A stretch of 37,547 nt of DNA from a virus. The translations under genes and the position numbers were made by a program. Numbering within the stretch: position 1 is the stretch's first letter; every line of letters starts with the position of its first letter. Shown in pieces: positions 26,499 through 34,962 of the stretch. The notes beneath the pieces are model-generated. The model did no database searches. It saw only the letters and a list, made by a program, of their open reading frames with translations, and was not told the origin of the DNA. The stretch is taken from positions 1 through 37,547 of IMG/VR virus record IMGVR_UViG_3300044628_000378. One strand, given 5' to 3'.

Positions 26499-27851
26499 TT
26501 AGAACGATCCGTGCTTCAGGACACGAATAGCCACTGTGCCGTTAAACGAATTATTAGAGCCAGATACGTTTAAAAATGTCAGCCGGATAGTATCAACGCC
26601 TTTCAAAACGGCGCTTACAACCCAATCGCTGCCCGCGTTAATTGGGGTTGCCAGCACCGTGCAGTAGCGATCAAGGGGCACTCCAGCCATAGCCACATCA
26701 ACTTGGTAGTTATTGCCCGTTGTTACGGTTCCGGTGTTGACGGAAGCTAACAGCGGCACATCCAATTCAATCAGCGAAGCCGTCATTTTGGCCATAATGT
26801 TGGCGTAAGTTACGAGTGGCGTGCCAAACGCGTCGTAATAGTTACGCTCTACTTTGCAGATAGAATTACCATCAGCAACGTAAACATAGTTAGAAACGGG
26901 GTCTTGAAATTCGTTGTCTTTAATGACAACACCATAAGTGTTGTCTGAAATACCGATTAGGTTTTTAGATATAGCAACGCCGCCAAGCGCCCCAGCAAAA
27001 ATGTTGCCGCTGACGTTTACGCCCCGGCAACTTCTAAGCCGCAACACACTGTCATCGGTGTTGGTTCCCGTACGGTTAAACTCTATGTAGTTGCCCGTAA
27101 ACTCAACGCTGCTCCATTTGCGAAGTTCAATTGTGTCGTAAGGCGTAGGGGCGCCAACACCAGTGGCTCCGTTGCCTTCAAAGTAACACCCGTTAATAAC
27201 CAACGAGTATTTTTGTGCGACATTGCTGCTGCCAATCGCCACGTTATTGCCGCCAAATCGACAATCACGTAGACGAACCGCATTTACAGGCTGCCCAAAA
27301 GACACTGCAACAGCATTGGTTAAGCCCGTACCGCCATTTGACGTAGAGTTATCAATGTTAAAAAACCGGCAGTTGGTAAGACTGACGTAATAGACCTCTA
27401 CCTCAAAAGCGATTCCAGCAATCTGAAATCCTTCAATGTAGACCTTATCTAGAATAATTTCTGTTACTGGGCCAGACACGCCATTACATCGGATAGCGCC
27501 CGTGTTTTGCGACCCGCCGCCAATTAAACAGTTAAGCGACAAGTTAGACAGATATATGTTGTCTTGATTGTTAAACGTAAACAGATAGTTTGTCGTTGTT
27601 GCCGTTGTTCTGTAGTAGATGTTCGTAGACATCGGAGTATCGCCGCAAATGCTAGTGCGGTTAGATACTGTTAAAGGCGCAGTAACTTTGTAGTTCCCCG
27701 CCGGAATATAAAGCGTTTTACCGGCAGCCGCCGTAATAGCGGCTTGCAGCGCCGCCGTATCGTCAGCGTTGTTATCGCCAACAGCGCCGTAGTCTTTTGC
27801 GTTGACTACAGCGCCATTAACCATGGCAAACGATGCGCGAGTTAAGGCCAT
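26499..27851 (-). CDS. Tailspike with right-handed beta-helix, pectate-lyase-like, 450 aa
   Basis: N-terminus SFAMVNGAVVNAKDYGAVGDNNADDTAALQAAI is the classic Pectate_lyase_3 entry, followed by KTLYIPAGNYKVTAPLTV. Beta-helix rungs run through about residues 40-350 (repeated N/G/V-rich segments such as LSNLSLNCLIGG, LRDCRFGGNNVAIGS, VVIKDNEFQDPVSN). The C-terminal portion (DRYCTVLATPINAGSDW, RLTFLNVSGSNNSFNGTVAIRVL) is a beta-sandwich. No separate attachment module is seen. It probably binds or cleaves surface polysaccharide. Confidence 0.85.
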   Translation of the reverse strand: MALTRASFAMVNGAVVNAKDYGAVGDNNADDTAALQAAITAAAGKTLYIPAGNYKVTAPLTVSNRTSICGDTPMSTNIYYRTTATTTNYLFTFNNQDNIYLSNLSLNCLIGGGSQNTGAIRCNGVSGPVTEIILDKVYIEGFQIAGIAFEVEVYYVSLTNCRFFNIDNSTSNGGTGLTNAVAVSFGQPVNAVRLRDCRFGGNNVAIGSSNVAQKYSLVINGCYFEGNGATGVGAPTPYDTIELRKWSSVEFTGNYIEFNRTGTNTDDSVLRLRSCRGVNVSGNIFAGALGGVAISKNLIGISDNTYGVVIKDNEFQDPVSNYVYVADGNSICKVERNYYDAFGTPLVTYANIMAKMTASLIELDVPLLASVNTGTVTTGNNYQVDVAMAGVPLDRYCTVLATPINAGSDWVVSAVLKGVDTIRLTFLNVSGSNNSFNGTVAIRVLKHGSF

Positions 27852-27860
27852 AACGATCTC

Positions 27861-28805
27861 TTAAACTTGGTAAGTCAAGCTAAAGTAGTCAATGTTGGCG
27901 CTGCCAGACGTAACATCGCTTACCAACAAGCTACGGGTTGACGTACCGCTGCCATACGCCCGGAAAATGGCGCGTGCTTGAGATGCAAGCGCCGCTGGGA
28001 TGACATTAGTGCGACCAGCGCCAAAACCAAAGTTTTCGCAAGCAAACGATCCTGTACCGCCGCCGCTAGCCCCAGGAGTAAACGGCAAAGAAATGTACAG
28101 CGTGTTGCCGGCGGTCATGCCAGCCGTGCTGATGCTGTTTAACCCCGAAAATCTACAATGCACGATGTTGCCGACGCGAGAGTAACGGCCAGTTACTGTC
28201 GTTGCCGAAGCGTTACCGCCTGCGTTATCGTCAAATAGCGTGACGGTGTATGTACCTTCCTCGTACCAGTTGAGCAGCGCGCTTGTCTCTCCCGCCGCGC
28301 CGGTGTTCGCAGAGAAGTCGATGCCTTTGCCGGCGGTGTTGACAACGAGGTTGCCCAAATTTTCCATCGTAAAGCGCGGAGTGCCTTCAGTTTGGAAAAT
28401 AAACTGTCCGGCACCGCCGCCACGCGCATTAAGAACAGAGCTTCCTTCGTTAGTGCCGCCGTTTAGCGCGGTAGCAATTTGAAGCCCTCGCCCGGCGGTA
28501 AAACCAAACTCAGCTTGAACGCCGTTAAACGTCGCAGCAACTGTTTGAATACCGGAAAAAGTCTGTGCCGAGTCAGTACGAGCAACTGTAAAGTTGCTGT
28601 TCGGAACGGTCATTACGCGAGTCGTACTAGCGCCGGGGCCAGCAACCTGAAGGATGCCGGTCGTCGCGTTGGATCGGACGTTTTTAACCGTCAAATCGTC
28701 GGAGGATACTTTTACCGTGCTGTTGCTTTGAACAATAGGCAGAACTTCCGTTCCGGCCAGCGGGGTCGTTGCGGCGGTAAGCTGGGAAATCTTTTTGTCA
28801 GCCAT
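27861..28805 (-). CDS. Fibre-like protein with KISxL attachment module, 314 aa
   Basis: The first 40 residues (ADKKISQLTAATTPLAGTEVLPIVQSNSTVKV...) have the same pattern as the start of the next upstream tailspike (KISDLP...EGTDLFVVVQ) and likely dock the protein to the tail. The middle resembles fibre repeats (NFTVARTDSAQTFSGIQ, RGLQIATALNGG). The C-terminal half is beta-rich (EGTYTVTLFDDNAGG, GRYSRVGNIVHCRFSG, YISLPFTPGASGGGTGS) as in receptor-binding tips. AGAGG precedes the ATG. Confidence 0.8.
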   Translation of the reverse strand: MADKKISQLTAATTPLAGTEVLPIVQSNSTVKVSSDDLTVKNVRSNATTGILQVAGPGASTTRVMTVPNSNFTVARTDSAQTFSGIQTVAATFNGVQAEFGFTAGRGLQIATALNGGTNEGSSVLNARGGGAGQFIFQTEGTPRFTMENLGNLVVNTAGKGIDFSANTGAAGETSALLNWYEEGTYTVTLFDDNAGGNASATTVTGRYSRVGNIVHCRFSGLNSISTAGMTAGNTLYISLPFTPGASGGGTGSFACENFGFGAGRTNVIPAALASQARAIFRAYGSGTSTRSLLVSDVTSGSANIDYFSLTYQV

Positions 28806-28827
28806 GTTGAAAAACCTCTTAAGCTAA

Positions 28828-31161
28828 TTATGGGGCGTTTCCTAACGCCGTCAACGACTCATAGTAAACCAGGGCGCGGATCGTTCCTTGTGCCGTAAAC
28901 GTACCGCCGCCGTTTTTAGTAATCTGCACGAACAACGTATTGGTCGTAATGTCAGACGCGGCGTTAGCGTTATATAGCGTATTGACCTTAGTGTTTTTGG
29001 CCACGGCTTGCGCAGTCGCAATTACGCTAGAACTGCCGCCGCCATACGCGGCATCCCACGTATTTCCAGCGGCCAAAGCCGAGTCAACGCGCAACTGACA
29101 GCCAACGATGCGCGATCCAACGGGAACTTCCATTGCAAGGCTGACCGTTGCCGATGCAGTGATGTTAGCAATGGTTTCTGCCGTGCTCAACGCGACTGGA
29201 TAGCCTAGCGTATCGTCGTTTAAATTGCGGTCGCCTACGTTGCGATACGTTGCATTAATGCTCCACGGATTTACGCTGCGTGAAGCATAAGTGCTGTGCA
29301 GAATGTTGCCAGAAACAATGTTGTCTGTGTCTGACGCTGCGGCAAAGTTACACCCGATAGACAACAGCGGCGTGTTTTGATCGTCACGCACCGTGTTCTT
29401 TGTAATTTCGTTAAACGTAGAGTTGCTAACAAAATGAAAGCCTCTCCAACCAGTATAAGTACCGTTTTTAACGATGTTACTTGTAATTTTAAAGTAGCGT
29501 ACCTGATCAAACAGCATACCGTATACGCCAACTTGCGAGGCGATTACGTTGTTGCCAATCAAGAACGTATCCATAAAGTACGACGTATTGCTGTGGAACA
29601 CGGCAATCGGCGATTCCGTTGACCCAGCGGGGTCACCACACCCAACAATCGTATTGTCTACAATCTTATTTCCAACGCAGTTAGCCGTCGTATACGTTGC
29701 ATCGCCACGGAAGTAAATTCCGTAGGCTTTGGAGGACGCGGCGGCTTTTAGCGTGTTGTTAGAAATTGTGATGTAATTCAATCCATCAGCATTTGGCGCA
29801 ACTAAATCTGTAACAGCAATGCCTTTGTCCGAAAATGCGTAGATTGAATTTCCGCTAATCGTTGAATAGGAGCCTTGCTCTAGGAGAATTCCACCTAAAG
29901 AATTTTGGATGTTATTGTTGCTGATGTTGTTGTAAACACCGTGCACCTTCAACGATCCGCCAATTCTTTCCGTAAGCGCGACTAGAGTTGAAAACGAAAT
30001 GTTATTGCAAATCGTGTTGTAGTTGTTCTGGCCGGCGGTTGTTCCCGCTGGATGGTACATATACAGATCGTGGTCAACAACATTCTTGAAGAAGTTGTTA
30101 GATACTTCAGAATGATTTGTCAGCCACATAAAGATGCCTTCGGCAAACGTGTTGCCGCTGGCGTCATCCACAATCCTATTTCCCGTAATTAAACTGTAGT
30201 CGCTGCTATAGCAAAAAATGCCGTAATAGTTAATGCCGCCTAAGTTGCCCGGCGAGTCTTGGCAGTTGGCGATTGTATCGCCGCCCACAAACGTATTGTT
30301 AACGATTTTGATGTAGTCGGAGTCAATGTAGATGACGCCCGCTTGCGGAACATCAATGAACGTCAAGTTTTGGATTGTTACGTTGTCAGCCGAGTTGACC
30401 TTAATCAAGCTCGGAATGTGCTGAATGTTCGTAATGACCGCGTGCGTAAAGATGCCGGGGCCGAGTAGCGTTCCGCTACCCTCAATCGTGACGTTATCAG
30501 CCGTAACCAAAAAAATGGACGGCGGATTGGCTTGGTATTGATATCCGGTAGTCTGAATCGTACCGTCAACGCGGATCGTCATCGCCTTATTGACGGCAAT
30601 GCTTGATGTGACCTTGTACGTGCCTTCTGGCACCCAGACGTTATCGCTGGCATTGACAGCCGCTTGAATGGCTGCCGTGTCATCCGTTACGCCATCACCA
30701 AAAGCGCCAAAGTCTTTGACGCTAACGATGTCGCGTTCTTTAGACTGCACGCTACGAGCAACCGCGCCCGTACCCGCCGCCGTAAAACTTACCGCGCCCG
30801 CGCTATTAACCAGCGAGGTCTGCGTCTGTACGGTCGAGAACTTAACGACCGCGCCAACGTGCAGCCCTTGCGTAAATGTAACGGTGTTGTTGTCCGTCTC
30901 AACGTAGGACAGACCTTCGTACTGGTTCACGCCATCGACGAACACCATAAGGTTGTTCGCGCCAGCCGCATAGGTCATCGTCGTCAGATTAAAGACAGTC
31001 TGACCGGCGGTTGCGTACTGGATTTCTTCAAAGCCCACATACGTCTGAATGTCGCTGGCAAACGCCTTTTTAGTCACGTTGTCCTGAACGACAACGAACA
31101 GATCGGTGCCTTCGACCGGCGAGTCTACGAGCGGAAGGTCTGAAATCTTAACGATTGCCAT
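28828..31161 (-). CDS. Large tailspike with attachment module and beta-helix (depolymerase candidate), 777 aa
   Basis: Module 1 (1-45): KISDLPLVDSPVEGTDLFVVVQD. Module 2 (about 48-110): TAGQTVFNLTTMTY, NNLMVFVDGVNQYEG, found in many podovirus spikes. Module 3 (from about 145): DIVSVKDFGAFGDGVTDDTAAIQAAV, then a long right-handed beta-helix with NN/GN rungs (VSNNFF, ISNNNI, ISGNSI, ISNNTL, VGNKIV). The C-terminus (about 690-777) is a beta-sandwich. It likely degrades a host polysaccharide. GGAG lies 6 nt before the ATG. Confidence 0.88.
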   Translation of the reverse strand: MAIVKISDLPLVDSPVEGTDLFVVVQDNVTKKAFASDIQTYVGFEEIQYATAGQTVFNLTTMTYAAGANNLMVFVDGVNQYEGLSYVETDNNTVTFTQGLHVGAVVKFSTVQTQTSLVNSAGAVSFTAAGTGAVARSVQSKERDIVSVKDFGAFGDGVTDDTAAIQAAVNASDNVWVPEGTYKVTSSIAVNKAMTIRVDGTIQTTGYQYQANPPSIFLVTADNVTIEGSGTLLGPGIFTHAVITNIQHIPSLIKVNSADNVTIQNLTFIDVPQAGVIYIDSDYIKIVNNTFVGGDTIANCQDSPGNLGGINYYGIFCYSSDYSLITGNRIVDDASGNTFAEGIFMWLTNHSEVSNNFFKNVVDHDLYMYHPAGTTAGQNNYNTICNNISFSTLVALTERIGGSLKVHGVYNNISNNNIQNSLGGILLEQGSYSTISGNSIYAFSDKGIAVTDLVAPNADGLNYITISNNTLKAAASSKAYGIYFRGDATYTTANCVGNKIVDNTIVGCGDPAGSTESPIAVFHSNTSYFMDTFLIGNNVIASQVGVYGMLFDQVRYFKITSNIVKNGTYTGWRGFHFVSNSTFNEITKNTVRDDQNTPLLSIGCNFAAASDTDNIVSGNILHSTYASRSVNPWSINATYRNVGDRNLNDDTLGYPVALSTAETIANITASATVSLAMEVPVGSRIVGCQLRVDSALAAGNTWDAAYGGGSSSVIATAQAVAKNTKVNTLYNANAASDITTNTLFVQITKNGGGTFTAQGTIRALVYYESLTALGNAP

Positions 31162-31164
31162 TCA

Positions 31165-31326
31165 TCACTCCAACAGCAGCAAGCCGCCGTTCTCTTGCAC
31201 CAAGTTTTCGCCGGTTTCGGTTTCCAAATTGCCAAATATCACGTCGCTTGCGTAGCCCGTCAGAAACGAAGCAATGCCGCCAAGCCCTAGCCCGACCGCA
31301 TTTCGCAAACCAACTCCGAAGCTCAT
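31165..31326 (-). CDS. Small Gly/Leu-rich protein, 53 aa
   Basis: ATGA overlap with the upstream stop. The product MSFGVGLRNAVGLGLGGIASFLTGYASD... has a glycine-rich weakly hydrophobic N-terminal half, perhaps membrane- or oligomer-associated, and an acidic tail (NLETETGENLVQENGGLLLLE). That tail, NLVQENGGLLLLE, is similar to endings of tail or structural beta proteins. Its stop contributes the ribosome site of the large tailspike (GGAGTGATGA). Function unknown. Confidence 0.65.
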   Translation of the reverse strand: MSFGVGLRNAVGLGLGGIASFLTGYASDVIFGNLETETGENLVQENGGLLLLE

Positions 31327-31625
31327 CGGATGTTAATGGGCTTGGCGTACAAGTCGCCGTCAGCCGTTACGCGAATGGCACTCACTCGCCAGGGCGCGCC
31401 AGTGCCTTGCGGCACGATGAACGGAATTGGCGTGTTGGCCGGGATCGGAGTGCTGGAAGTCGTTGCCGTCACGCCCTCACCCACGACCACGTACGCAGCT
31501 GACGTACACCATACCACTACGCCCTGCGGGCCGGACTGCCAAGTCGCCGTAGAGCCTGCGGTGCCCGTGTACGCTACCGTACGACCGGGGTATACGGCAT
31601 CGGCCATCGGATTAAGAAGTTCCAT
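31323..31625 (-). CDS. Small structural protein, 100 aa
   Basis: GAGGG 6 nt before the ATG. The protein is beta-rich with Thr/Val/Ala (AYTGTAGSTATWQSGPQGVVVWCTSAAYVVVGEG), then a Pro/Thr linker (TSSTPIPANTPIPFIVPQGTG) and a C-terminal strand pair. This resembles small head- or tail-decoration beta-sandwiches found near portal genes. No family is assigned. The single cysteine and absence of catalytic residues favour a structural part. Confidence 0.7.
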   Translation of the reverse strand: MELLNPMADAVYPGRTVAYTGTAGSTATWQSGPQGVVVWCTSAAYVVVGEGVTATTSSTPIPANTPIPFIVPQGTGAPWRVSAIRVTADGDLYAKPINIR

Positions 31626-31634
31626 GTTCTACCC

Positions 31635-31997
31635 TCACGCTAAGAAGCGCAGTTTATAAATGGTCGTAAGATACAACGTCAGTATCTCATCAATCAAATT
31701 TTGTAGAGGGCTATCCTCTTTACTACAAACCGTGTAACGCATTTCCTCAAGCGTCTTTAGTTCGTCCTGCAAAAAGTCGAGCACATTGTTCGTCTTTTTA
31801 GCCGACTGTAGCGCGACTGGGCCAATTAGCCCATACCGGCCTTGATACGCTTCAGCAAATGCGTCCGATAGCTCGATAACCCCCTCGTAAAACTTCTGCA
31901 AAGTTTTATGTTTTGCGTAGTTACGGGTGTTTAGGTGCGTTGAATGGGCAACATCCCGAGCTAGAAAAATGTGCCCGATAAAGACTTCACAGCTCAT
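31635..31997 (-). CDS. DUF5856-like helical protein, 120 aa
   Basis: IGHIFLARDVAHSTHLNTRNYAKHKTLQKFYEGVIELSDAFAEAYQGRYG fits the DUF5856 phage family: an all-helical protein with H/D/E residues spaced like a ferritin/Dps-type four-helix bundle (H17, H21, E38, E42-type positions). Whether metal is bound is unknown. ATGA overlap with the portal stop places it in the packaging block. Role unknown; an early-head or portal-associated protein is possible. Confidence 0.75.
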   Translation of the reverse strand: MSCEVFIGHIFLARDVAHSTHLNTRNYAKHKTLQKFYEGVIELSDAFAEAYQGRYGLIGPVALQSAKKTNNVLDFLQDELKTLEEMRYTVCSKEDSPLQNLIDEILTLYLTTIYKLRFLA

Positions 31998-34207
31998 TGT
32001 GGCGGCGCTCCCATGCCCATGTCAGGTGGCATCGGCGGCGGGGCTTCCATGCCCATCTCAGGCTGCATAGGCATCTCGCGCTCGGCGCTAGGCGACACAA
32101 GCTCGCCATTATTCATCATGCCGGCCAAAGTGCCCATTATGATGTCCTGAATCTGTTCCTCACTCAAACCGCTTTCAACCGCCTTGATGCGATCGGTCTC
32201 AGCGCTATACGCCTTGACCTCAGCTTCAAACTCCTTGATCTGCACCTCGCGGGCTTCCATGGACTGCTGCACGCGCTGGAGCATCTCTTGCATCATCTGC
32301 ATTTCTTGCCCCATAGCCTCCATTTGCTGCTGAGCAGCCTGAAGCGCCGGGTCGTCCTCGTCCGCCATTAGCTTCGGATCAATCGTCTTAGCCAGCCGTT
32401 TAGCAATCTCTTGAGCACCTGGCCAGTCCATGTTCTTGACGAACAAGTCGCCTGCAACCTGCCACAAGTTCGGGTTGGCCTGCAAAATCTGCCCCATCGC
32501 GTCCATCGCCTCTTGGCGCTTGGTCGCGTAGGACGGACCGGTCGTGACCGCAACGTCGTACTTACCGACAGACGGGTTGTAAATCTTCTCAATCACGATG
32601 CCCGTCTCGTTCATCAACCGACGGACAGGCTCAGCCTGCATCGGGTTGATTTTGACCGTTGCGGTCTCTCCGTCGATGCCGACGATTCGCGCGATACGCT
32701 GGGTATCGTAAATCTTCGGAATCAAATCAACGAGTTGGCGCGTCCCATAGCGAATAGCACGAGCTAGGTTGTCTACAAAATGATAAGTGCCTGTGTCGCC
32801 TTGCCGTTCACGCGCCAAGATGGCCCGACCCGTGCGCTCATTGGACCGCATACCGAGGCTGGCATCGTACTGGCCGGTCGCGGCCTTGATGTCGTCGGCA
32901 GCGCCCATCTTCGCCTGGATCAAGCCCGTCTGGGCAAGCGGCGGCGGGGCACGTTGTGGCAGCGGCAGGACTGCGCCCTGACCGTCTGTCACGTCGGGAT
33001 TAACTTCTAGGTACGGCCAGTTTGTCGTGTTGGCCGTCTTCCATTGCTGTTCGTAGCCTTCAAACTGACCGCCGTAGCCGATAAACGGCGCCTTGGGCGC
33101 CAAGGCCAGCATCTCTGCTTCCTGCGACACCCAGTAGTTGTACATGCGCTGGGCGTCCTTGGCGTTACGCACAAGCCCCGACACGTACATGCGGCCTTCA
33201 ACTTCAAACTCGTTACCAATTACACGAATGACCGGAATCCATTTACCCAGCCATTCTTGTTCCTCAAGAATTTCGTAGCCGTTAGTCTTGACCCATTTGA
33301 CGCGTTTTACGTCAACTTCGCGCTTGCGGATCGGCTGAAGGCCAAGCATCTCCAGCTCTTGCGCTTCGGGCGACCCGTCAAACGCCGTTTGGTTGCCGGC
33401 GTACAGATTCAGCGTCTCGCGGGTGTGTTCTTTGTAGAAATACTCCGCAATACGGACCGTATTCTCGTTAATCCACTGCGACAGCGCCTGATCGCCTACA
33501 CCGCGCTGCAAAACCGACGAAATCGGCTCTGAATCGGGGTACATACGCTCAAAATCGGCTTTCGGGATGTCCTCGGTGATGAAACACCACTCCGCATCCG
33601 CGCCACAAGGGTCTTGGATGGTCGGGTCCATGTACACACTGAAGCTATTTCGGATGCGGCCTATGCGAAGGTCTTGATCAAACGTATTTTCGTCGCAGTA
33701 TTCCGTCAAAATGCGGAAATACCCTTCGCCGTAGGTGACCTGGTTGTCGCACGCGGTGTCGTAGGCCACATCCGCATCCGAAATGTACTCAATATGACGG
33801 ACAATTCCGTCAAAAATCTCAGCGACCTCAATGTCCGCCTTGTCATCAACGGGGATGACCTTGCCAGATGGCCGGTTCTGACGCTGATCGTTGGTCACTT
33901 GCCGCACGTGCTGCGGCAGCTTGTTGATGGTCAGGCACGGACGCGCATTGACCGTCTGTCCTTGCACCGAGCCGCGCGTCGCCAACACGTCTTGGGGCCA
34001 CTGCCACTGATTGTCCGGCGAGCCTGCCATGAAACGCAGGTCATCCAGCTCGTCTTCGCGGCTATCAGAGTACGCCGAGAGGGCCATAGTAAGGCGCGAG
34101 CGCGCCGTGGCCAGTACATCGGCTGGGTCGCGGGAGGCTTTGCCCCGGTTGGTCGGCGTGTTGGCGACGCGAGCGGCGCCCCTAAGCCCTGTTGGGTCTT
34201 TTGCCAT
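31994..34207 (-). CDS. Portal protein, P22 gp1-like, 737 aa
   Basis: Hallmarks of the P22 portal family are RSRLTMALSAYSDSREDELDDLRFMAGSPDNQW near residue 35, RPCLTINKLPQHVRQVTNDQRQNRPSGKVIPVDD, ACDNQVTYGEGYFRI, and SMRSNERTGRAILARERQGDTGTYHF-like text near 440-465. The C-terminal region has a long coiled coil (QQQMEAMGQEMQMMQEMLQRVQQSMEAREVQIKEFEAEV), equivalent to the P22 barrel, and a Met/Pro-rich tail. Length 737 against 725 in P22. It forms the dodecameric DNA gate docked by terminase and gp4. Confidence 0.95.
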   Translation of the reverse strand: MAKDPTGLRGAARVANTPTNRGKASRDPADVLATARSRLTMALSAYSDSREDELDDLRFMAGSPDNQWQWPQDVLATRGSVQGQTVNARPCLTINKLPQHVRQVTNDQRQNRPSGKVIPVDDKADIEVAEIFDGIVRHIEYISDADVAYDTACDNQVTYGEGYFRILTEYCDENTFDQDLRIGRIRNSFSVYMDPTIQDPCGADAEWCFITEDIPKADFERMYPDSEPISSVLQRGVGDQALSQWINENTVRIAEYFYKEHTRETLNLYAGNQTAFDGSPEAQELEMLGLQPIRKREVDVKRVKWVKTNGYEILEEQEWLGKWIPVIRVIGNEFEVEGRMYVSGLVRNAKDAQRMYNYWVSQEAEMLALAPKAPFIGYGGQFEGYEQQWKTANTTNWPYLEVNPDVTDGQGAVLPLPQRAPPPLAQTGLIQAKMGAADDIKAATGQYDASLGMRSNERTGRAILARERQGDTGTYHFVDNLARAIRYGTRQLVDLIPKIYDTQRIARIVGIDGETATVKINPMQAEPVRRLMNETGIVIEKIYNPSVGKYDVAVTTGPSYATKRQEAMDAMGQILQANPNLWQVAGDLFVKNMDWPGAQEIAKRLAKTIDPKLMADEDDPALQAAQQQMEAMGQEMQMMQEMLQRVQQSMEAREVQIKEFEAEVKAYSAETDRIKAVESGLSEEQIQDIIMGTLAGMMNNGELVSPSAEREMPMQPEMGMEAPPPMPPDMGMGAPPQ

Positions 34208-34347
34208 TATTTGCGCTTCTTACCTTGTGCCTTACGCTTGACCGCATACGCGATCGCCACGGCCTGCTTGACAGGCTTACCCGCATTCACTTCGGCGCGG
34301 ATGTTCTTGCGGAACGCACCTTTGGTTGCGGACTTAACGAGCGGCAT
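34207..34347 (-). CDS. Small basic protein (DUF6496-like), 46 aa
   Basis: The sequence MPLVKSATKGAFRKNIRAEV, then NAGKPVKQAVAIAYAVKRKAQGKKRK, is a recurrent tiny protein next to portal genes. It has 14 Lys/Arg and a central helix. TAATG overlaps link it to both neighbours. Too short for many ORF finders. Function unknown; nucleic-acid binding during packaging is suggested by charge and by its three similar neighbours. Confidence 0.75.
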   Translation of the reverse strand: MPLVKSATKGAFRKNIRAEVNAGKPVKQAVAIAYAVKRKAQGKKRK

Positions 34348-34541
34348 TAGCGGGGTCTCCCCCGGTCGCGCATCGGCATGGGCGAGGGGCGAAAGTTCGT
34401 CGTCGTGCGGATGATGTCCTCAGACACTCGCCGACGCGGCGTCGGCATGCGAGGCTGCTGGGCAGCCGGCGCGCCTGACGGCTGAGCCAACATGTTGCCA
34501 ATAGTAGCGCGTCGAGAAACGCCAACAGGGCCGTATGCCAT
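34347..34541 (-). CDS. Small basic Pro/Arg-rich protein, 64 aa
   Basis: Begins MAYGPVGVSRRATIGNMLAQ and ends TNFRPSPMPMRDRGRPR. The middle is Pro/Ala/Gln-rich and probably disordered. Its TAA overlaps the next ATG (TAATG). Similar disordered basic peptides occur in this position in related phages. No domain recognised. Confidence 0.7.
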   Translation of the reverse strand: MAYGPVGVSRRATIGNMLAQPSGAPAAQQPRMPTPRRRVSEDIIRTTTNFRPSPMPMRDRGRPR

Positions 34542-34543
34542 GA

Positions 34544-34699
34544 TTACTTCCTCTTTTTGGCCGTCTTGGCCGATTGACGGAACGCCTTATTGGTCGGCGC
34601 CCCCTTACTACCCGGTGCGCGCATCTTCTCACCACTACCGGCTGCAATGCGAGCCCGCTTAGCGTTAATGTTCGCGTAAAGACCTTTATTACTAGCCAT
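34544..34699 (-). CDS. Small Lys/Arg-rich protein, 51 aa
   Basis: MASNKGLYANINAKRARIAAG, followed by SGEKMRAPGSKGAPTNKAFRQSAKTAKKRK: a compact, highly basic peptide with the GLYANI-AKR-RIA-GS-GEKM-PG-KGAP pattern known from many phages and prophages next to terminase/portal. TAATG overlap with the preceding gene. It is just under the usual length cut-off. It could neutralise or coat DNA, but no experimental role is known to me. Confidence 0.75.
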   Translation of the reverse strand: MASNKGLYANINAKRARIAAGSGEKMRAPGSKGAPTNKAFRQSAKTAKKRK

Positions 34700-34962
34700 T
34701 AGCCACACTTCCAGCGTCTAAGCGACGCCTTTGCTCGTTCAGCCGGCCCCTTGGCCTTAGCCACCACGCCCTTCATGCGCGCACAGAACGACTTTTTACG
34801 TCCCGCGTCCGCCTTAGTCTTCGGACTCGGGGCCGGAGCCTTCAAGTTGCTGCCCGTCTCGCGGTTGTACTTTGCTCGGCCCTTGGCCGTCAAGCCCGCG
34901 CCCTTAGAAACAGGCTGTTTCTCTCCCCGACCCACCGACAGACTGACCGACTTGCGTGCCAT
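34699..34962 (-). CDS. Small basic protein (DUF6321-like), 87 aa
   Basis: Start at ATG 34962, forming TGATG with the terminase stop; an in-frame alternative 15 bases earlier lies inside terL. GAGLTAKGRAKYNRETGSNLKAP and AGRKKSFCARMKGVV are the hallmark of this family of tiny phage proteins. It carries about 25 Lys/Arg and two Cys (C67-type in FCARM and the penultimate residue). Fourth of four basic proteins between terL and portal. Function unknown. Confidence 0.8.
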   Translation of the reverse strand: MARKSVSLSVGRGEKQPVSKGAGLTAKGRAKYNRETGSNLKAPAPSPKTKADAGRKKSFCARMKGVVAKAKGPAERAKASLRRWKCG

